Origin: Pseudomonadota bacterium
GTDB taxonomy: Bacteria; Pseudomonadota; Gammaproteobacteria; Arenicellales; UBA868
Direction: 5' to 3'
NCBI GenBank assembly: GCA_018661145.1
Contig: JABJIU010000250.1
Location: 1 to 9,489, forward strand
Length of the DNA stretch: 9,489 nt
Shown in pieces: positions 6,849 through 9,489 of this stretch. Within the stretch, counting starts at the first letter, position 1. Each line of letters starts with the position of its first letter. Made by a program: the position numbers and the translations under genes. Under the pieces are notes generated by a model, which ran no database searches, was not told the origin of the DNA, and saw only the letters and a list, made by a program, of their open reading frames with translations.

Positions 6849-7646
6849 ATGATCAGCATGAAAGGCCATAGAGTTGTAGAGCTTAGTCCCCGTTTGAAGG
6901 CTCGAATCACACGTCTGGACGGGACCACAGAGGAAGGCACCAAGGATCCTTACGGATTGCCCTGGATCCTGGAGGAAGGCGTTGCGGAATACGATCGCAC
7001 GCTCTACACCCTGCTGGGGGCAAAATACGGCGACCCATTCTGGCCGATCGGTAGGCACAGTGGCCATCACGGCGCGCATACCGAGGCCGGCAAGGGCCAC
7101 ATAGATCTGTGGGATGGATTGCCGAGCGATATGAAAGGTTTGTGGGAGTACCCTGTAGATACTTTCTTTGGTGAAGCGGCGGTCTTCAACTTCACTGAGC
7201 TTGCACCCATTGAGACCACGCCTGACAACTACGCATTTTCGGTACCAGCCAAAGAAGGTGAGGCTTGTATCCGCGGACAGGCACTCCTGCCTGAACACTT
7301 TGAGAGAGTACAGGAAGGCGATATCTTGCTGATAAACAGCCCTTTCCGTGGCATGGAACAACCCTGGTTGCCTTCCGAAACCAGCTTGTTTCTTGCGTTG
7401 GAAAAAAAGATAAAGTTGCTGGCTGTGGGCTATCCCGGCATACAGTGGGAAAGTGCATATCAGGCTGATGACCCCCATAACTCACCAACCCATCGCAACA
7501 TGCTGGGCAACAATATTCCGATCGCCTATCCGCTGTGTAACATCGAGCAGTTGACTAAGGAACGCGCGTTCTACTACGGCGTGCCATTGAACGTGGAGAA
7601 GATGGACGCAACCTGGGTCCGCCCCCTGGCCTTCGAAGAAGAGTAG
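6849..7646 (+). CDS. cyclase/kynurenine formamidase-like metal-dependent hydrolase
   Basis: This 265-aa protein matches the 'putative cyclase' family (PF04199), cytoplasmic metal hydrolases that include bacterial kynurenine formamidase and isatin hydrolase. The family metal motif H-x-G-T-H-x-D-x-P-x-H is represented by HHGAHTEAGKGH at 73-84: H73, G75 and H77 fit, the Asp is E79, the Pro is G81, and the last His is shifted by one. Later family landmarks are GDILLINSPF near 157, the helix SLFLALEKKIKLLAVGYPG, THRNML with H215, and IPIAYPLCNIEQL at 223-235. In the last segment the usual metal-ligand Glu position is Y227. GGAG at 6839-6842 supports ATG 6849 over the ATG three codons later. It opens a plus-strand cluster with a phosphoesterase and an unknown protein. 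The substrate is probably a cyclic amide, lactone or N-formyl compound, but the altered metal site makes transfer of a specific activity unsafe. Confidence 0.85.
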   Translation: MISMKGHRVVELSPRLKARITRLDGTTEEGTKDPYGLPWILEEGVAEYDRTLYTLLGAKYGDPFWPIGRHSGHHGAHTEAGKGHIDLWDGLPSDMKGLWEYPVDTFFGEAAVFNFTELAPIETTPDNYAFSVPAKEGEACIRGQALLPEHFERVQEGDILLINSPFRGMEQPWLPSETSLFLALEKKIKLLAVGYPGIQWESAYQADDPHNSPTHRNMLGNNIPIAYPLCNIEQLTKERAFYYGVPLNVEKMDATWVRPLAFEEE

Positions 7647-7688
7647 CCTGTGGCTATCAACGAGTTTTTTATGCAAATGCAAAGCGAC

Positions 7689-7692
7689 GGAG
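7689..7692 (+). promoter_or_regulatory. ribosome binding site that fixes a TTG start
   Basis: GGAG lies seven bases before TTG 7700-7702, and MKVLVIADIHGN begins exactly as expected for a metallophosphoesterase from this TTG. No in-frame ATG fits. A 10-codon frame from ATG 7671 ends in TGA at 7701-7703, overlapping the TTG as TTGA, which could give mild translational coupling. Confidence 0.7.
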
Positions 7693-7699
7693 TCATACG

Positions 7700-8452
7700 T
7701 TGAAAGTACTGGTCATCGCCGATATCCACGGAAACGCAGATGCCCTGCGGGCGGTCCTTGAGAACGAACAGGACGCCGACAGGACGGTGTTTCTTGGCGA
7801 CGCGGTGCTGCCGGGACCACAAGCGAACGCGGTAATGAACTTGCTCAAAAGTCTTGCTCCGGGTACATGGATAGCCGGTAACCACGATACGGAAATGCTC
7901 GAACCTGCTCACTTCGCGAACTACCCAGAGCAATGGCTCGCCTTTTACAACTGGGTTGTGGACACCTTCGACCCGGCGGGATACGCGTTCCTGCAGAATT
8001 TGCTCCCGGCTGGAGACTACGAAGAGGATGGCCTGCTTATGCATCTACACCACGGTCTGGTGCCTGACGGGCCAAGGCATGCTTTGCCCAATTCGCCGGA
8101 CGAGCATCTACAAAAACTGGCGCAGGGAAGTGACGCGCCATTTGTCCTGTTTGGGCATTCGCATGTGCAGTTTACCCGCGTCATAGATGGTCAGACGTTT
8201 ATCAATCCGGGCAGCATTGGTCAGCCGCGCTGCGGTCATCAGCTCGCATGCTACGGTGTATTCGAAGATGGCCTGTACCGACACTGTCAGGTTGCTTATG
8301 ATCAAAGTCGCTGGCAGCAAGCAATGGACGAAGTAAAAACGCTGGACGAGTATCCGGATTTTCGCGCATGGCTCAAAGAAGGCATGGTCAGCGGTTTTGG
8401 CGTTGGCAAAAACGAACCGTGGACTACTTTTGCGGCAGAAGGCTATCGTTAA
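7700..8452 (+). CDS. metallophosphoesterase, YfcE/calcineurin-like family
   Basis: This 250-aa protein is a cytoplasmic two-metal phosphoesterase of the Metallophos_2 (YfcE-like) type. All signature motifs are present in order: DIH with D8 and H10, GD at 33-34 followed by the typical LPGP, GNHD at 60-63, HHG with H118, and GHSH at 152-155. They are followed by FINPGSIGQPR, a common tail of this family. Catalysis is therefore expected, on a phosphodiester or phosphomonoester that cannot be specified. The C-terminal 60 residues (from about 190) carry a helical extension containing WLKEGMVSGFGVGKNEPW, longer than the minimal YfcE core. It starts at TTG, 53 bp after the cyclase gene, and is followed 20 bp later by the unknown 212-aa gene, so co-transcription is likely. 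How a phosphoesterase serves the neighbouring hydrolase is unclear; a regulatory or coenzyme-recycling role is conceivable. Confidence 0.92.
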   Translation: MKVLVIADIHGNADALRAVLENEQDADRTVFLGDAVLPGPQANAVMNLLKSLAPGTWIAGNHDTEMLEPAHFANYPEQWLAFYNWVVDTFDPAGYAFLQNLLPAGDYEEDGLLMHLHHGLVPDGPRHALPNSPDEHLQKLAQGSDAPFVLFGHSHVQFTRVIDGQTFINPGSIGQPRCGHQLACYGVFEDGLYRHCQVAYDQSRWQQAMDEVKTLDEYPDFRAWLKEGMVSGFGVGKNEPWTTFAAEGYR

Positions 8453-8460
8453 CCAAAAAT

Positions 8461-8470
8461 GGAGAGAGGA
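8461..8470 (+). promoter_or_regulatory. ribosome binding site that decides the start of the 212-aa gene
   Basis: GGAGAGAGGA precedes ATG 8473. A longer frame in the same register opens at ATG 8368, but its first 35 codons lie inside the phosphoesterase gene in another register and read as Arg/Trp-rich nonsense. Starting at 8473 leaves a 20-bp gap and this strong site. Confidence 0.85.
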
Positions 8471-8472
8471 AT

Positions 8473-9111
8473 ATGTACGTTATAGACATGACAAAATTGA
8501 AAAAAGAAGGTGAGTTTGGTTCAAAGGCGTGGGGAGAGGCATGTGCTGCAGCCTCCGTCAAGATACTGGAGGCTGCCAACTTGCCGGAGGGCCTCGACTG
8601 GGCGTTTACCGAACATTACCTGTATCCACCCGCCAGGCTTCTGGAAGGTGGCCGAGAACAGGCGGGCTACTATATTCTGGTCAAGGATGGAAAGATCAGT
8701 GGGGGTGATGGTTGTCCGGATGAGGCGCGGGCGGTAAATGGTTTTCATATCAGCGCTCGCTGGGCGGCGCTTTGTAACCAATCCGGCGCCTTTTATGGTA
8801 CGGAAGGTCAGCGCCAACGCTCTGCTGACGAGGCCGTGATGTACAAGTCAATCGAAGCCTACCTGGGTAGGCCTAACCCTCTGGCAACCGGCGTCAAAGG
8901 GCCGAAAATCTACTGGCCAGATGAAATTGGAGGGCCGCTGATGGATGGCAAAGAGGAAGGCAACGGGTTGCACAATATTGCCGCTGCCATGCAGATTGCT
9001 TCTCCGGAGTTTGCAGACTTCCCGGTTACGAAAATGCGTGTGCCGATTTTCGATGAGATGACCGAGTCCCAGAAGAAAGCGTTCCTGGAACTTTTGCAAG
9101 TCGAGATGTAG
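8473..9111 (+). CDS. hypothetical protein, 212 aa, in the cyclase-phosphoesterase cluster
   Basis: I do not recognise the family. The protein is 212 aa and soluble-looking, with no signal peptide and no membrane helix. Visible features are an N-terminal helix rich in Ala and Lys (residues 15-36), a strand-like region GYYILVKDGKISGGDG at 65-80 with a Gly-rich turn followed by C81, an aromatic/polar middle (NGFHISARWAALCNQ, 89-103), YWPDEIGGP around 147-155, a Gly-Asn-Gly turn before a helix LHNIAAAMQIA, and a C-terminal helix MTESQKKAFLELL. C81, H92, C101 and H167 are candidates for metal or catalytic roles, but no established motif is seen. Tight spacing after the phosphoesterase gene, with a strong ribosome binding site, points to co-expression. 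A hairpin follows at 9132-9153. Function is unknown; linkage to the hydrolase is the only clue. Confidence 0.85.
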   Translation: MYVIDMTKLKKEGEFGSKAWGEACAAASVKILEAANLPEGLDWAFTEHYLYPPARLLEGGREQAGYYILVKDGKISGGDGCPDEARAVNGFHISARWAALCNQSGAFYGTEGQRQRSADEAVMYKSIEAYLGRPNPLATGVKGPKIYWPDEIGGPLMDGKEEGNGLHNIAAAMQIASPEFADFPVTKMRVPIFDEMTESQKKAFLELLQVEM

Positions 9112-9131
9112 TCGATTGGGCGCCTGTTCGT

Positions 9132-9153
9132 CCGAAGCCATTACGTGCTTCGG
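9132..9153 (+). terminator. hairpin between the unknown gene and the crotonase gene
   Basis: CCGAAGC at 9132-9138 pairs perfectly with GCTTCGG at 9147-9153 around an 8-base loop. GGGC at 9118-9121 can also pair with GCCC at 9161-9164 outside it. Only TTT follows, so this is at best a weak intrinsic terminator or an attenuating structure. It starts 20 bases after the stop codon of the 212-aa gene. Confidence 0.4.
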
Positions 9154-9235
9154 CGCGGGTGCCCTTTCAGATTCATTTCCTCACTTCGATCTGCCTGCTG
9201 TGAGGTACCTGAACGCTGCTGTCTGAGGAGACACC

Positions 9236-9489
9236 ATGACGGAATCTGTATTGCTGGTAGAAAAATCTGACCGCATCGCCACCCTCACATTAAATCGTCC
9301 CGAACGAATGAACGCTCTGTCGCTTGAAATGCGCAGATTGTTTCGAGACGCCATCGATGATATCCGTTTAGACAGCAGTATAGGTGTAGTCATCCTGACT
9401 GGTGCAGGCAGGGCATTCTGCGCAGGACTGGATCTCAAAGAAATGGGTGATGCTGAGTTTCGAGCGCACGAAAAACCGGTGACCGATCC
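9236..9489 (+). CDS. enoyl-CoA hydratase/isomerase (crotonase), 5' part
   Basis: This is the first 84 codons of a crotonase-superfamily enzyme, cut by the window edge. The N-terminus has the standard layout: a strand IATLTLNRPERMNALS (residues 14-29), a helix SLEMRRLFRDAIDD, the strand GVVILTGAGRAFCAG (50-64), and the oxyanion-hole segment CAGLDLKEM at 62-70. Such enzymes act on acyl-CoA thioesters by hydration, isomerisation or related steps, usually in fatty-acid or aromatic/terpenoid breakdown. The catalytic acids lie beyond the edge, so hydratase cannot be told from isomerase or another crotonase. GAGGAG at 9225-9230, five bases before ATG 9236, supports the start. It lies 124 bp after the 212-aa gene on the same strand with a hairpin between, so it may be the next cistron of the cluster or the first gene of another unit. 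Confidence 0.92.
   Translation, partial: MTESVLLVEKSDRIATLTLNRPERMNALSLEMRRLFRDAIDDIRLDSSIGVVILTGAGRAFCAGLDLKEMGDAEFRAHEKPVTD

Noticed and set aside
6434..6943. 169-aa minus-strand open frame with a hydrophobic stretch (WAVVIGMTIPIVAKLLEF), resembling a membrane-protein fragment
   Set aside because: Its start lies antisense inside the well-supported cyclase gene and its end runs into the transposase-derived gene in another register. It has no ribosome binding site and no recognisable family. At most it is a degraded remnant.
8368..8472. N-terminal extension of the 212-aa protein to 247 aa
   Set aside because: The extension overlaps the 3' end of the phosphoesterase gene in a different register, reads as Arg/Trp-rich sequence, and ignores the strong ribosome binding site before 8473.

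Overview
The window looks like chromosomal, accessory-type sequence from a proteobacterium, probably a gammaproteobacterium. Gene density is high, starts are ATG/GTG/TTG with purine-rich Shine-Dalgarno sites, GC is moderate, and the families (paired ABC exporters, crotonase, YfcE-like phosphoesterase) are typical of that group. The assignment to a class is inference, since no taxonomic marker is present. There are no rRNA, tRNA, CRISPR or phage genes.

Layout. The left half (247-4581) is a minus-strand block: an ABM-domain (quinol-monooxygenase-like) small protein, then two full-length ABC exporter half-transporters joined by a 4-bp ATGA stop/start overlap, almost certainly a heterodimer. A perfect 11-bp inverted repeat lies just past the end of this block. 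Positions 4582-4937 hold no convincing gene but carry an exact 12-bp tandem duplication. A 97-aa orphan protein on the plus strand (4938-5231) runs tail to tail, with one base between the stop codons, into a 411-aa minus-strand protein (5233-6468).

The 411-aa protein is the most striking item. It aligns along most of its length with IS4-family DDE transposases but appears to have lost two of the three catalytic acids: N184 sits at the second Asp position and I318 at the catalytic Glu position. The reading frame is uninterrupted, has a good ribosome binding site, and has no recognisable insertion-sequence ends. It is a candidate domesticated (catalytically dead) transposase.

The right half (6849-9489) is a plus-strand cluster: a variant cyclase/kynurenine-formamidase-like hydrolase, a metallophosphoesterase (TTG start), an unrecognised 212-aa protein, and the 5' part of an enoyl-CoA hydratase/isomerase gene. 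The first three are closely spaced and probably co-transcribed. The crotonase follows a 124-bp gap with a hairpin and may be read separately or by read-through. A small catabolic pathway (hydrolysis of a cyclic or amide substrate, then CoA-thioester chemistry) is a reasonable guess, but no substrate can be named.
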